A DNA stretch of 64,000 bases from Streptomyces sp. LUP47B (GTDB lineage Bacteria > Actinomycetota > Actinomycetes > Streptomycetales > Streptomycetaceae), in the NCBI RefSeq assembly GCF_001746295.1, contig NZ_MJAH01000001.1, forward strand, positions 646,468-710,467. The letters are read 5' to 3'. How positions within the stretch are numbered: the first letter of the stretch is position 1; each line of letters opens with the position of its first letter. This document shows positions 43,632-53,603 of the stretch, one piece after another. The translations under genes and the position numbers were made by a program. Below the pieces are notes generated by a model that had not been told where the DNA came from, did not search any database, and saw only the letters and a list, made by a program, of their open reading frames with translations.

Positions 43632-44432
43632 ATGTCCGACCACACCCCACCCCCCATGCCCATCCCCCGCCGTTTCGAGGGCCGCACCGTCCTGGTCACC
43701 GGCGCCGGCACCGGCTACGGCGCCGAGATCGCCGTACGCGCCGCCCAGGAGGGCGCCAACGTCGCCGTCCACTACCGCAGCTCTGCCGCCGGAGCAGACA
43801 AGACCGTCGCCCGCATCAAGGAGGTGGGCGGCGAGGCGTTCACCGTGCAGGCCGACATCGCCGTCCACTCCGACGTCATCCGCATGGCCGAGGAGGTCTT
43901 CATCCAGTTCGGCGGCCTCGACGTGCTGGTCAACAACGTCGGTGACGTGGCAAGTGATCAGATGTCCTGGCGGGACCTCACCGAGGAGTCCATCGACCAC
44001 GTACTCGCCGTGGACATCAAGGGAACCATGCTCTGCACGCACGAGTTCGGCTCCCGGATGCTGGACCAAGGCCACGGATCGATCGTCAACATCGGCTCCA
44101 CCGTCATCGTGCGCGGCAGCGCTCGGGCTCCGCAGTACGCCGCCGCGAAGTACGGCATCCTCGGCATCACCAAGTCCTACGCCCAGGCCTTCGCGCCCTT
44201 CGTACGGGTCAACACCTTCGCACCCGGCTTCATCGAGACGGAGACCCTCCTGAGCCGCGCGGACTGGAAGTCCGGCCGCCGCGAGGACATGATCGCCAAG
44301 ACCCCGATGGGTCGCATCCCCGGGCCGGCCCAACTCGCGGGCACCGCCCTCTTCCTCGCCTCCGACGACGCCTCCCACATGACCGGCGTCTACCTCAACG
44401 CCGACGGCGGCTTCAACATGATCGGCGCCTGA
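43632..44432 (+). CDS. Short-chain dehydrogenase/reductase
   Basis: 266 residues. The dinucleotide loop is [16 protein letters not shown], and the structural motif is VNNVG (usually NNAG). The catalytic Ser is in [10 protein letters not shown], with Tyr/Lys in [11 protein letters not shown]-terminal motifs are [12 protein letters not shown] and [14 protein letters not shown]. It lies 79 bases after the FAH pair and probably belongs to the same transcript. It is an NAD(P)-dependent reductase or dehydrogenase of unknown substrate. Confidence 0.87.
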   Translation: MSDHTPPPMPIPRRFEGRTVLVTGAGTGYGAEIAVRAAQEGANVAVHYRSSAAGADKTVARIKEVGGEAFTVQADIAVHSDVIRMAEEVFIQFGGLDVLVNNVGDVASDQMSWRDLTEESIDHVLAVDIKGTMLCTHEFGSRMLDQGHGSIVNIGSTVIVRGSARAPQYAAAKYGILGITKSYAQAFAPFVRVNTFAPGFIETETLLSRADWKSGRREDMIAKTPMGRIPGPAQLAGTALFLASDDASHMTGVYLNADGGFNMIGA

Positions 44433-44558
44433 CACAGCCACGTCGAATTCCCGGTGACCGGAAGCAGCACCGCGCAGGCCTGCCACGTCACCGACCACGG
44501 GCGGTCGACTGTGCTGCCCAGGCTCCTGGCGGAAACGAAGCTCCCAGAAGGACTCCTT

Positions 44559-44914
44559 GTGGACAAAGTCAGCACAGCGCCGCGGAGGCGATCGCCGACA
44601 TCCCGGACGGGGCGTCACTCGCCGTCGACGGCTTCGGCCTCAGCGGTGTTCCCACGGTGCTCATCAAGGCCCTCCACACCCACGGCGCCACCGGCCTGAT
44701 GGACCACACCGCCAAGGACGGCAGCTCCAAGATCGTCATGGAGTGCGGCCTGCCCCTCACCGGCGAAGGCTGCGTACACCGGATCATCACCGACCTCGGC
44801 GTCCTCGACGTCACCCCGGACGGCCTCGTCCTGGTCGAAACGGCACCCGGCGTCACCTTCGAACACGTCGCGGCGCGGACCGGGTCACCTCTTGCAGGCA
44901 GGCGGCCTGAATGA
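44559..44914 (+). pseudogene. 3-oxoacid CoA-transferase, A/B subunit deletion chimera
   Basis: From a GTG at 44559 a shifted frame continues as [20 protein letters not shown], then [19 protein letters not shown], the N-terminus of the A subunit. It then passes in frame into [20 protein letters not shown] and [19 protein letters not shown], the C-terminus of the B subunit. About 200 codons of A and 130 of B are missing between. A one-base lesion just after the start also breaks the frame. The original pair probably acted on 3-oxoadipate or acetoacetate. Confidence 0.75.
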
Positions 44915-44967
44915 GGCTGCACACACGAGCGGGTGCGGTTCACCGCGATGAATGATGGGAGTCAACC

Positions 44968-46161
44968 ATGACAACGGCCGCTACTCCGGCGTCCGATGTG
45001 GACATCTTCGCCGACGATGTCCTGACCGATCCCTACCCCGCCTACGCGGCGTTGCGGGAAGCAGGCGCCGCGGTGTACCTGGAGCGCTACGACTGCTGGG
45101 CCCTGCCCCGGTACGAGGACGTACGGGCGGCGCTGCGCGACCATGAACGGTTCTCCTCCGTGGACAGTGTGGGCTATGAGCCGTCGCTGAACGAAGCCCG
45201 CCGGGGTGGTGTGCTGGCGACGGACCCGCCGGAACACGACGTGCTGCGTTCGGTGCTGTCGGAGAGCCTGGCCCCGCGCGCGTTGGCCGGCCTGAACGAC
45301 GACATCGGTCGGCGCGCGACCGAACTGGTCGAGGCCGTGGTGGCCCGCGGTTCGTTCGACGTCGTGGGTGACCTGGCGCGCGTGTTCCCGCTGACGGTGG
45401 TGGCCGATCTCATCGGGATCCCCCTCCGCGCGCGGGACCAGGTTCTCGTATTCGCCGACGCGTTCTTCAACACCTTCGGCCCTCTCAACGAGCGGACGAC
45501 GGCATCGGTCCAGGTATCCGAAACCCTGCTCGACGAGCTCATCTCGATGATGAACCGCGACACCCTCGCGCCAGGCGGCTGGGGCGAGGCGCTGTATCAG
45601 GCGGCCGACCGGGGCGTGATCGGGGAACACCAGGTGGGACGGCTGTTGCGCGCCTACCTGGTGGCGAGCATGGACACGACGATCAACGCGATCAGCAGCG
45701 CACTGTGGTTGTTCGCCGAGCACCCGTCCGCCTGGACGGCCCTGCGCGCCGACCGGACGTTGCTCCGTTCCGCTTTCGAGGAGGTCGTGCGTTTCGAGTC
45801 ACCGGTGCAGACGTTCTTCCGCCGCACGACGCGGGCCGTCGAGATCGACGGTGTCACGATCCCGCCGGGGGCTCAGGTCGCGATGTTGTTCGGTTCGGCC
45901 AACCGGGATCCGCGCAAGTGGCCGGAGCCGGACACGTTCGACATCGCCAGAGCGCCGATGGACCACGTCGGGTTCGGCTCCGGCGTGCACGCCTGTGCCG
46001 GCCAGGGACTGGCACGGGTGGAGGGCAAGGCGATCCTGTCGGCGCTGCTGGATCACGTGGAGGTGATCCAACTGGCCGGGCCGCCACGGCGGCACCTCAA
46101 CAACGTCATCCGGGGTCTGGAGAGCCTCCCGGTCACCGTGACGTCTGGAGCATCCAGGTAG
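44968..46161 (+). CDS. Cytochrome P450
   Basis: 397 residues. The I-helix reads LVASMDTTINAISSALW (acid-Thr pair DTT; the usual AGxDTT is ASMDTT), the ExxR is in EEVVRFESP, and the heme motif is FGSGVHACAGQGLARVEG with the axial Cys. The type resembles bacterial P450s that hydroxylate or O-demethylate small aromatic acids. No ferredoxin is adjacent, so it may share the ferredoxin/reductase at 50549-51882. A strong hairpin terminator follows. Confidence 0.9.
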   Translation: MTTAATPASDVDIFADDVLTDPYPAYAALREAGAAVYLERYDCWALPRYEDVRAALRDHERFSSVDSVGYEPSLNEARRGGVLATDPPEHDVLRSVLSESLAPRALAGLNDDIGRRATELVEAVVARGSFDVVGDLARVFPLTVVADLIGIPLRARDQVLVFADAFFNTFGPLNERTTASVQVSETLLDELISMMNRDTLAPGGWGEALYQAADRGVIGEHQVGRLLRAYLVASMDTTINAISSALWLFAEHPSAWTALRADRTLLRSAFEEVVRFESPVQTFFRRTTRAVEIDGVTIPPGAQVAMLFGSANRDPRKWPEPDTFDIARAPMDHVGFGSGVHACAGQGLARVEGKAILSALLDHVEVIQLAGPPRRHLNNVIRGLESLPVTVTSGASR

Positions 46162-46221
46162 CGGACATCGTGGCCGCCCGCGCGGCGCGCGGCCACGAGT
46201 TGTACGGGGCGTTGACCGCAG

Positions 46222-46263
46222 GACCGAGCCCCCTTCCGCGGATCCGCGGAAGGGGGCTCGGTC
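46222..46263. terminator. 42-base perfect palindrome, likely bidirectional terminator
   Basis: A fully self-complementary 42-base stretch centred on GGATCC, with arms beginning GACCGAGCCCCCTTCCGCGG. It lies between the convergent P450 and dienelactone hydrolase genes and should end both transcripts. Confidence 0.8.
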
Positions 46264-46368
46264 ATCGCAGCGATCGTGGATGGTCGCCGAACACCCAGGA
46301 AATTCAACCGACTTCAGGACCGGGTGATCCCTGCCGACGACACCGACGAGGCGCGGGAACGAGTCCGC

Positions 46369-47121
46369 TCAGACGAGGGTGGTGGCCCGGATGAACGCGA
46401 TGACCTGGGGCCAGGACAGGTCGGTGGCCGCCTTGTTGACCGGATCGCCTTGCTGTGCCCGGCCCGTGAAGCCGTGCCCGGCGCCGGGGTAGACATGCGT
46501 GATGCTCGGCCCGGTGGTCCGCGAGTTCAGAGCGGCCTGCAGTCGGCGGAAGCTCTCCACCGACACCACCTCGTCCGCTCCTGGATAGAGGATCATGGTG
46601 GGCGCGGCGATCCGGGTGGTGAACTCCGTGGCATCCAGCGTGTGGTTCGGAGCCGGGGTGTCCGGCACGGTGGGGTGATAGGCGACCACGTTCGCCAACC
46701 GGCTGTCCCGTCCGCCGAGCAGCAGGGCGAACCGGCCGCCCACGCACCAGCCCATCACACCGACCTGTCGGCAGCCGAGCTCGTCAAACATGTGGGCGAG
46801 CAGTTGGTCCATTTCGGTCAGACTGGACTCGTCAGCCAGCTCCGACACCCACTGCAACTGGGTCTCCAGCTGTGCCAGGTCATCGCTGCCGGGCCGACCG
46901 CGCCAGAGGTCCCAGGACAGCGCGGTGACTCCGGCGGCGGCCAGGCCGTCGGCGAACTCGCGCAACTGCGGAGAGATCCCGTTGACACTGGGCAACAGCA
47001 ACATGCCGCCTGTGGAGCCTCCGAGGGGGCGGGACTGATACGCGTTCAACCCGGCCACAGTGACGTTCTCACCGGTGAACGGGACGCCGGCAGCGCTGGG
47101 GGTACTGATCTCCTCGGCCAT
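46369..47121 (-). CDS. Dienelactone hydrolase family protein
   Basis: 250 residues. An alpha/beta-hydrolase with the dienelactone hydrolase triad: nucleophile Cys in GVMGWCVGGRFA, Asp in ILYPGADEVV, and His in YPGAGHGFTG. The oxyanion side has the acidic residue expected in the early loop (LLLPSVNGISPQLREFADGL). Classic members open dienelactones to maleylacetate in chloroaromatic and hydroxyquinol degradation. A maleylacetate reductase remnant at 58892 supports that theme. The upstream region is shared with no close gene. Confidence 0.85.
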   Translation of the reverse strand: MAEEISTPSAAGVPFTGENVTVAGLNAYQSRPLGGSTGGMLLLPSVNGISPQLREFADGLAAAGVTALSWDLWRGRPGSDDLAQLETQLQWVSELADESSLTEMDQLLAHMFDELGCRQVGVMGWCVGGRFALLLGGRDSRLANVVAYHPTVPDTPAPNHTLDATEFTTRIAAPTMILYPGADEVVSVESFRRLQAALNSRTTGPSITHVYPGAGHGFTGRAQQGDPVNKAATDLSWPQVIAFIRATTLV

Positions 47122-47322
47122 ACTCTCGCTACTCTCTACCGAACTTCATGGACAGTTGTCAGTAAGTAGGTCACCCTCAGGGCCCGAAGACAGCCGCGCT
47201 GTTACGGCGCAGGCAGCCGCGTTCGACCGGACGAGGGGCAAGCAGGCACAGCCCCTACGTGGTCGGCGCCGCGGGAGAGGTGCAGGGTCCCCGCCTGGCC
47301 CGCTCGCACCAGTGGCCCGTGG

Positions 47323-48552
47323 TCAGGGGAAGCGGATCGAGACATGCTCCGGGCGTAGTTCGGTGACGCTGTTGACCCCGAGCAGTGCCATGGTCTGGAC
47401 GACCTCACGCGACAGGATCTCCACGGCCCGAGCGACTCCGCGCTGACCGCCGGCCATGAGGCCGTAGAGGAAGGCACGACCCACCAGCGCGGCGTCGGCG
47501 CCCAGCGCCAGGGCGGCCACGATGTCAGCACCGGTCGTCATACCCGAGTCGACCAGTATTTCGGCCCGCCCGTCCAGCCTCTCGCGCACCGCCGGGACCA
47601 GTTCGACCGGTACGGGGGCGCGGTCCAGCTGCCGCCCGCCGTGGCTGGAGAGCACGAGGCCGTCCGCGCCGGCGTCCACCACCCGTTGGGCATCGGACAC
47701 CGACTGGATGCCTTTGACCACGAGGTTGCCCTGCCAGTGGCCTCGGAGCCATTCGAGGTCGGCGATCGTGATGGCGGGATCGAAGACGCGGTCGATCTGG
47801 TCGGCAACCGTGCCCTCGGAGGCAGCCACATTGGCGAAGGTGAGCGGTTCGGTGGTCAGCAGATCGAACCAGTAGCGCGGGTGAAGGGCTCCGTTGACGA
47901 AGGTGCGCAACGTGAGCTGCTGCGGCACGGTGAGCCCGTTGTGGACATCGCGCAGCCGAGTCCCGGCGACCGGGGTGTCCACGGTGAGTATCAACGTGTC
48001 GTACCCGGCCGCGGCCGCACGGTCGACCAGATCCTTGACGCGGCCCCGATCCCGCCACAGAAACAGCTGGAACCACTTCCGAGCCTGAGGGCCCGCCCTC
48101 GCTGTGTCCTCGATCGTCGTACTGCCCATCATGGAGAGCGCGTAGGGAATCCCGGCCTGCTCCGCGACGGCGACGACGGCTCTTTCCCCTCCGGTGTGCA
48201 TCATGCGCGTCAGCCCGGTGGGCGCGAACGCGAACGGCTGGGTGGACGGCTTGCCGAGGATCATCGTCTCCGCGCTGACGTGGGAGACATCCCGGAGCGC
48301 TGACGGATGAAACTCGATGCGCCGGAACGTCTCACGAGCTCGACGCAGGGCGAGTTCACCCACGCCGGCCCCTCCGTCGGCGAAATCGAAGACCGCCCTG
48401 GGCGCCCGTCGTCGCGCGAGGGCGCGAAGGTCGGCGATGGAAGCCGCTCGCGCCAACTGCCGTTCTGCGCCGCCGAGTTGGACCGGAGCGGGGCGCAACA
48501 GCTCACGGAGCTCGGCTGGGCGCAGCAGCCGACGGTGCACCTTGGCGGTCAA
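47323..48552 (-). CDS. FMN-dependent alpha-hydroxy-acid oxidase/dehydrogenase
   Basis: 409 residues. FMN-barrel motifs are FAFAPTGLTRMMHTGGE, LFLWRDRGRVKDLVDRA, ILTVDTPVAGTRLRDVHNG, LVVKGIQSVSDAQRVVDAGADG, the catalytic His/Arg pair in SSHGGRQLD, and LVDSGMTTGADIVAALALGA. The family oxidises lactate, glycolate or mandelate to the 2-oxo acid. The size and N-terminus are close to the mandelate/lactate dehydrogenase branch. The gene is followed in the same direction by nothing functional and preceded by the GlcG-like gene. Confidence 0.88.
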   Translation of the reverse strand: MTAKVHRRLLRPAELRELLRPAPVQLGGAERQLARAASIADLRALARRRAPRAVFDFADGGAGVGELALRRARETFRRIEFHPSALRDVSHVSAETMILGKPSTQPFAFAPTGLTRMMHTGGERAVVAVAEQAGIPYALSMMGSTTIEDTARAGPQARKWFQLFLWRDRGRVKDLVDRAAAAGYDTLILTVDTPVAGTRLRDVHNGLTVPQQLTLRTFVNGALHPRYWFDLLTTEPLTFANVAASEGTVADQIDRVFDPAITIADLEWLRGHWQGNLVVKGIQSVSDAQRVVDAGADGLVLSSHGGRQLDRAPVPVELVPAVRERLDGRAEILVDSGMTTGADIVAALALGADAALVGRAFLYGLMAGGQRGVARAVEILSREVVQTMALLGVNSVTELRPEHVSIRFP

Positions 48553-48653
48553 TGTGATTCATCCCTTCTGCCGGCACGCCGTGGGCATATCGCGTGCCAT
48601 ACCCTGCCCACGAGGGCGTCTCCGACCACCCTCTTCTTCAGCTGCGTCGTCGC

Positions 48654-49076
48654 TCAGGTCAGTAGGTCGGCGACGCTCTTCAGCCCCTTGCCGACGATGC
48701 GAGCGTCGACCTCTCCATGGGCCCCGCCCACCCCGATGCCGCCGATGACTTCGCCGTCGTCCGTGACGATCGGGTATCCCCCGGGCACCGGGTGCAGCTG
48801 CCTGTCCACCAGATGAGGCGGACACGCCTGCAGTACGGGCTCCGCGGCGAACTTGGCGAACTCGGCGGTCGATACGCCCATCACCGAGGCCGTGTAGGCC
48901 TTGAGGCGAGACGTCTCGACGGCGATCGGTCCAGCGCCGTCGTCAGCGAGTATGACCTTGGTGATACCGCTCCGGTTGGTCACAGAGACGCAGACTCGCT
49001 CGCCCTCGGCGCGTGCCGCTTCAAGGACCGCCTCCGCGGCCCGGCGCGCGATCTCGTAGCTCAACGGTTCCCTCAT
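48654..49076 (-). CDS. GlcG/HbpS-like heme-binding family protein
   Basis: 140 residues from the ATG at 49076 behind GGGAAGGGAACG. The DUF336/GlcG pattern reads AVLEAARAEGERVCVSVTNRSG, KAYTASVMGVSTAEFAKFAA, HPVPGGYPIVTDDGEVIGGI and GVGGAHGEVDARIVGKGLK. GlcG-family proteins accompany glycolate and hydroxy-acid oxidation or bind heme, and their exact role is unsettled. It is upstream of the FMN oxidase on the same strand, about 100 bases apart, and probably in one operon with it. Confidence 0.85.
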   Translation of the reverse strand: MREPLSYEIARRAAEAVLEAARAEGERVCVSVTNRSGITKVILADDGAGPIAVETSRLKAYTASVMGVSTAEFAKFAAEPVLQACPPHLVDRQLHPVPGGYPIVTDDGEVIGGIGVGGAHGEVDARIVGKGLKSVADLLT

Positions 49077-49316
49077 ATCGTTCCCTTCCCTGCGTGTTAC
49101 CGGACTCACGACCGGTTTCGTGCGCTCAAGAGTGGTGAGTTCGCGCGCCTCCCGGCGCCAATGACGACGGTGGCGTTGTCGTCGACTACCGGAGCCGGCG
49201 AGGACATCGGTGTGCCGCTCGGCCGGCCGCCATCGGGCCAATGGGATCAGGGCCAGAACGGCCGGAAGCCGCGTAGCCGAACAAGAACAGTTACTGCCGC
49301 ACCGACCAAGACGTAG

Positions 49317-50090
<774 letters not shown>

Positions 50091-50270
50091 CCTCTCCGAC
50101 CACGACGTCAGGGTCGGCCGGCACGTGCCGGCCCTGACGATTCGCATGTCCTGACGGCCACCCCTCTCGACGGCCGCGCCGTGCGGGCCCGCACGGCGAC
50201 CCACCGGCTTCGGCTCCGTTCGGCGCCGTACCGTCTGCCATCTCTCCAGCCTCGACCCGCATCAGACCGC

Positions 50271-50290
50271 TCTGACAAACTTTTGTCGAA
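50271..50290. promoter_or_regulatory. Operator palindrome, site 2 (TCTGACAAACTTTTGTCGAA)
   Basis: The left arm and centre are identical to site 1, but the right arm is degenerate. It lies about 260 bases before the ferredoxin gene in a 458-base gap without any other gene. The following bases (GGTGCTACGTTGCCGGTCAAG at 50314-50334, shared except for a few positions with site 3) mark a homologous promoter. Confidence 0.6.
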
Positions 50291-50548
50291 GGTATTAATC
50301 AAAGCGCCATCTCGGTGCTACGTTGCCGGTCAAGCAGGGGTGGGGCCGCCGGTACGGCCCGCCCGGCAGACCCGCACGGTCGGCTGTCATCCCCTGCGAA
50401 CAGAGTGTCATCGGGCACACCACACCCACGCAGGTGCACGAGGCACAAATCCCCGGCCGGACCTCGTCAGCGGCACGCGCGTGCCCGCCGGGCCGGTTCC
50501 AGGCTTGCCGAGCTCCGACCGTACGCGTGACGCGTGAAAGGACATCAG

Positions 50549-50743
50549 ATGACGCGCATCGTGGTCGACTTCGACCGCTGCGAGGGCCATGGGCTGTGCG
50601 AGCAGACCGCGCCCGAGGTGTTCCGGCTCGACGACGAGGGCGAGTTGCACCTGACCAGTGACGAGGTGGTCGCGGAACACGAGAGCGTCGTCGCGGCCGC
50701 CGTTCGGGTATGTCCCGTCGCGGCGTTGAAGGTCCAGCCGTGA
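50549..50743 (+). CDS. Small [3Fe-4S]-type ferredoxin
   Basis: 64 residues from the ATG at 50549 behind GAAAGGAC. The cluster motif CEGHGLCEQ...CPVAAL has His in place of the second Cys of a 4Fe-4S set, the usual pattern of P450 redox partners in Streptomyces. Its stop overlaps the reductase start (GTGA), and a P450 gene follows, so the three form a complete class I P450 electron-transfer operon. Confidence 0.92.
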   Translation: MTRIVVDFDRCEGHGLCEQTAPEVFRLDDEGELHLTSDEVVAEHESVVAAAVRVCPVAALKVQP

Positions 50744-51882
50744 GACAGATCGTCGTGGTCGGTGGGTCCATCGCCGCAGTCACGGCAGCACAGAGCCTGC
50801 GGACCGAGGGCTATGACGGCCAGGTGACCGTCGTAGCCGAGGAGCCTCATCCGCCCTACTCGCGCGTTCCCCTCTCGAAGGGCGTGTTGGCAGGCCGGGA
50901 ATCCGTGGAGTCGGCCCTGCTGCCGCTCCCGAGCGAGGACATCGAGTTCCGCACCGGAGCACGGGCCGTACGGCTCGACACGCGCCGCCGTCTGGTGACA
51001 ACGGCCGACGGCAGCGGCGTACCGTACGACGGGCTCGTGATCGCCACTGGCGCCCGGGCACGCCGCCTCACCGGCGACAGCGACCTCGTGGTGCGCACTC
51101 TGGACGACGCCTCGGCACTCGCCGCCCGGCTGGCCCGGGCCCGCAGTGTGATCATGCTGGGAGGCGGCTTCCTCGGCATGGAGGTCGCCGGCACCTGCCG
51201 CGCACTCGGCCTGGAGGTCACCGTCGTCGACATCCTCCCGCCGCTGCTCAGGCTGCTCGGGCCGTGGCTGGCCGATCTCGCCGTCGCGGCCGCCCGTGAC
51301 CACGGCATACGGGTCCGGGTCGCGCCGGACGGGGTCGACGTACTCGATGACCACCGTGTGCGCTGCGGGAATTCGGTCCTGGAGGCCGACGTGATCGTCT
51401 GCGCGGCGGGCGACGTACCCAACACCGACTGGCTGCAGGACTCCGGACTCCATCTTGACCCCGTCGGCGGACTGGTCACCGACGCGCGCTGCCGCGTCGC
51501 CCCCGGCATCGTCGCCGCCGGAGACGTCGTATCGCGCGGGGGACGCCGAACTCCCCACTGGACCAACGCCGTCGAGCAAGGCCGTATGGCCGCGGCAAGT
51601 CTGCTGCACGGTGAGGCGGCGCACCCGTACCGGCCGGACCCCTACTTCTGGACCGAGCAGTCCGGACTCGACATCAAGATCAGCGGCGAACTCCCGCTCG
51701 CCGGAAGCCCCGAAGTCGTCGCCGGTTCGGTGGACGAGCGCAGCGTTCTGCTGCGATGGCGCCATGACAGCGGCACGGCCACCGCCGTAGCCGTCAATCA
51801 CCGACTTCCCGTCGTCAAACTCAAGCGCCTCGGAGCGGGAGTACCTGCACCAGTACCTGCCCGGACGAAAGCCCATAGGTAA
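50740..51882 (+). CDS. Ferredoxin reductase, FAD-dependent
   Basis: 380 residues from a GTG at 50740. The FAD loop is VVVGGSIAAVTAAQSLR, the middle motif YDGLVIATGARARRL, the NAD loop IMLGGGFLGMEVAGTCRALG, and the second FAD motif GIVAAGDVVSR. The C-terminal reductase domain ends near 370. It passes electrons from NAD(P)H to the ferredoxin encoded just upstream, for the P450 encoded ten bases downstream. Confidence 0.9.
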   Translation: MRQIVVVGGSIAAVTAAQSLRTEGYDGQVTVVAEEPHPPYSRVPLSKGVLAGRESVESALLPLPSEDIEFRTGARAVRLDTRRRLVTTADGSGVPYDGLVIATGARARRLTGDSDLVVRTLDDASALAARLARARSVIMLGGGFLGMEVAGTCRALGLEVTVVDILPPLLRLLGPWLADLAVAAARDHGIRVRVAPDGVDVLDDHRVRCGNSVLEADVIVCAAGDVPNTDWLQDSGLHLDPVGGLVTDARCRVAPGIVAAGDVVSRGGRRTPHWTNAVEQGRMAAASLLHGEAAHPYRPDPYFWTEQSGLDIKISGELPLAGSPEVVAGSVDERSVLLRWRHDSGTATAVAVNHRLPVVKLKRLGAGVPAPVPARTKAHR

Positions 51883-51892
51883 GGACGCGACC

Positions 51893-53083
51893 ATGACTGT
51901 CCCGCACCTCGCCCCCTACGATCCGCTCGATCCAGCCCACCACGCCGATCCCGCGGCCCGGCTCGCCGAAGCCCGCGACCGCTGTCCGGTGTCCCAGCCA
52001 CGCCCAGGCGTGCACTTCCTCGCCCGCCACGATGATGTACGGGACGTCCTCACCGACCCCGAGACGTACTCGTCCGTCGACAACTTCGCCCTGGAAGGCG
52101 CCGCCACGACCGCCGACCTGCCGGCGGCCACGATCACCCAGTTGGACCCGCCCGACCACACGGCACTGCGCGCCCGTCTCAGGCGCTGGTTCGCTCCGGC
52201 CGTGATCCGCAAGCAGGAACCGCGCGTCCGCGAGATAGTGACCGACGTCCTCGCCGCGTGGCAGCCCGGCCAGAAGGCCGAGCTCCACCACGACCTGGCC
52301 CGTCAGGTACCGACCCGGGTGGTGTACGCCTTCCTCGGTCTGCCGGAGGAGGACTGGGAGCGCCTGCACCAGTGGGCCGACGCGATCGACGACATCCTCC
52401 CGAAGATGCCGCTCGACATGCCGGAGTTCGTGGCACTCACCCGCTACCTCGGAGAGCAGTTCGCCGCCCGGGCCGCCGCGCCGGCCACCGGGGAGGGCGT
52501 CCTGGACGGTCTCGCGCACCCCGCTGACGGCGAGCCGCCGCTCACTCCGTTCGAGGCCGTCATCCACTCCTTCCAGCTGATCGTGGCTGCCACGGACACC
52601 ACAGGCAGTCTGATCACCAACCTCCTCTACGAACTGCTCGCCGACCGCAGCCACTGGGAACGGCTGCTCACCGACCGCTCCCTCGTCCCGGCAGCGGTCG
52701 AGGAGTCGCTGCGCCACGACGCGCCCCTGCAGTACGTACTGCGCACCGTGAAACAGGAACGGGAAATCTCCGGCTGCCCCGTCGAACCCGGCGACCGCCT
52801 GGCCGTCAGCCTGCAGTCGGCCAACTGGGACGAACGCGCCTGGGGCGCCGACGCCGCGGACTACTCTCTCGACCGGCCGGCGGGACAGGCCACCACCATG
52901 GCCTTCGGCTACGGCATCCACACCTGCCTCGGCGCTCCACTGGCCCGGCTGCAGGCCCGCGTCGTTCTGGAACACCTGCTGGAACGCTTCCCCGAACTGC
53001 GGCTCGCCCCCGGTTACCATCGCGAGGCTCCTGAGGGCCTCCTGCTGACCCGCCGCCCGGCCCGACTCGACGTCGTGCTCTGA
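51893..53083 (+). CDS. Cytochrome P450
   Basis: 396 residues. The I-helix reads LIVAATDTTGSLITNLLYE (AATDTT), the ExxR is in EESLRHDAPLQY, and the heme motif is FGYGIHTCLGAPLARLQA. LQSANWDERAW resembles the meander. It is only moderately similar to the P450 at 44968. Being in one operon with its ferredoxin and reductase, it should be self-sufficient in redox partners. The operator palindrome ahead of the operon and the surrounding oxygenase genes suggest an aromatic or terpenoid substrate (inference). Confidence 0.92.
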   Translation: MTVPHLAPYDPLDPAHHADPAARLAEARDRCPVSQPRPGVHFLARHDDVRDVLTDPETYSSVDNFALEGAATTADLPAATITQLDPPDHTALRARLRRWFAPAVIRKQEPRVREIVTDVLAAWQPGQKAELHHDLARQVPTRVVYAFLGLPEEDWERLHQWADAIDDILPKMPLDMPEFVALTRYLGEQFAARAAAPATGEGVLDGLAHPADGEPPLTPFEAVIHSFQLIVAATDTTGSLITNLLYELLADRSHWERLLTDRSLVPAAVEESLRHDAPLQYVLRTVKQEREISGCPVEPGDRLAVSLQSANWDERAWGADAADYSLDRPAGQATTMAFGYGIHTCLGAPLARLQARVVLEHLLERFPELRLAPGYHREAPEGLLLTRRPARLDVVL

Positions 53084-53169
53084 GATCCACCGCAGCGCCC
53101 CGACTCGGCTCCTGACGGGCTCCGCTGACGAACTTCTCCGAACAGCCCCGAAGGCTGTGACATCCACCT

Positions 53170-53213
53170 GCATTTCACTCTCCCTCAACGTCGAGGAGAT
53201 GGACATGACTGAA
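53170..53213 (+). repeat. Duplicated leader, copy 1
   Basis: A 44-base segment with the ribosome site and start codon (CTCAACGTCGAGGAGAT, then GACATGACTGAA). It matches the segment at 55914-55957 with about three differences. The shared leader precedes two unrelated reading frames, the small gene here and the Rieske gene there. Confidence 0.75.
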
Positions 53214-53585
53214 ACCACGCTGCGGCAGAACATGTCGGGCGAGATCTGCTGTGAGATCCAAGGTCCCCGAACGATCGCGGGCGAGGTCCACGCCACGATC
53301 CTCGACGTCGACGCCGAGTTCGTGATGCGCAGGACGGGTGCGCGGATCACGATCTCCGGTTGCTACGACAGCCCGGTCGAGGCCTGGTGGGGCGAGGTGA
53401 GCAACTCCAGCCATGAGCTCATGGGACGAGAAGTACTTTGCATGTTGGCCCAGTACGCCCGGCCCGACACCAATGGCCCCGTCGGCTGGGGACACGTCGG
53501 CGACCCTGAGAAGCGTGTCCGCAACACCGTCGCGCCCGCGTCCTACCAGGCCGATCACCGACTGCTCCGCCTTCGAGCGGCCTGA
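53205..53585 (+). CDS. Small protein of unknown function
   Basis: 126 residues from the ATG at 53205 behind GAGGAG. No family is recognised. The chain has mixed charge and no membrane segment. CCEIQGPRTIAGEVHATILD is followed by RTGARITISGCYDSPVEAWW, with three cysteines in the first half. Its leader and first residues (MTE) are copies of those of the Rieske gene. It lies between the P450 operon and the IclR gene, so it may be an accessory protein of that route or a fused remnant. Confidence 0.5.
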   Translation: MTETTLRQNMSGEICCEIQGPRTIAGEVHATILDVDAEFVMRRTGARITISGCYDSPVEAWWGEVSNSSHELMGREVLCMLAQYARPDTNGPVGWGHVGDPEKRVRNTVAPASYQADHRLLRLRAA

Positions 53586-53603
53586 GCTGTCACCGGCGAA
53601 ATC

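Noticed and set aside
47151..47166. GACAGTTGTC-like sequence near the dienelactone hydrolase start as a fourth copy of the TCTGACAAA operator
   Set aside because: Only the short GACA/TGTC half sites agree. Spacing and flanks differ from the three true copies.
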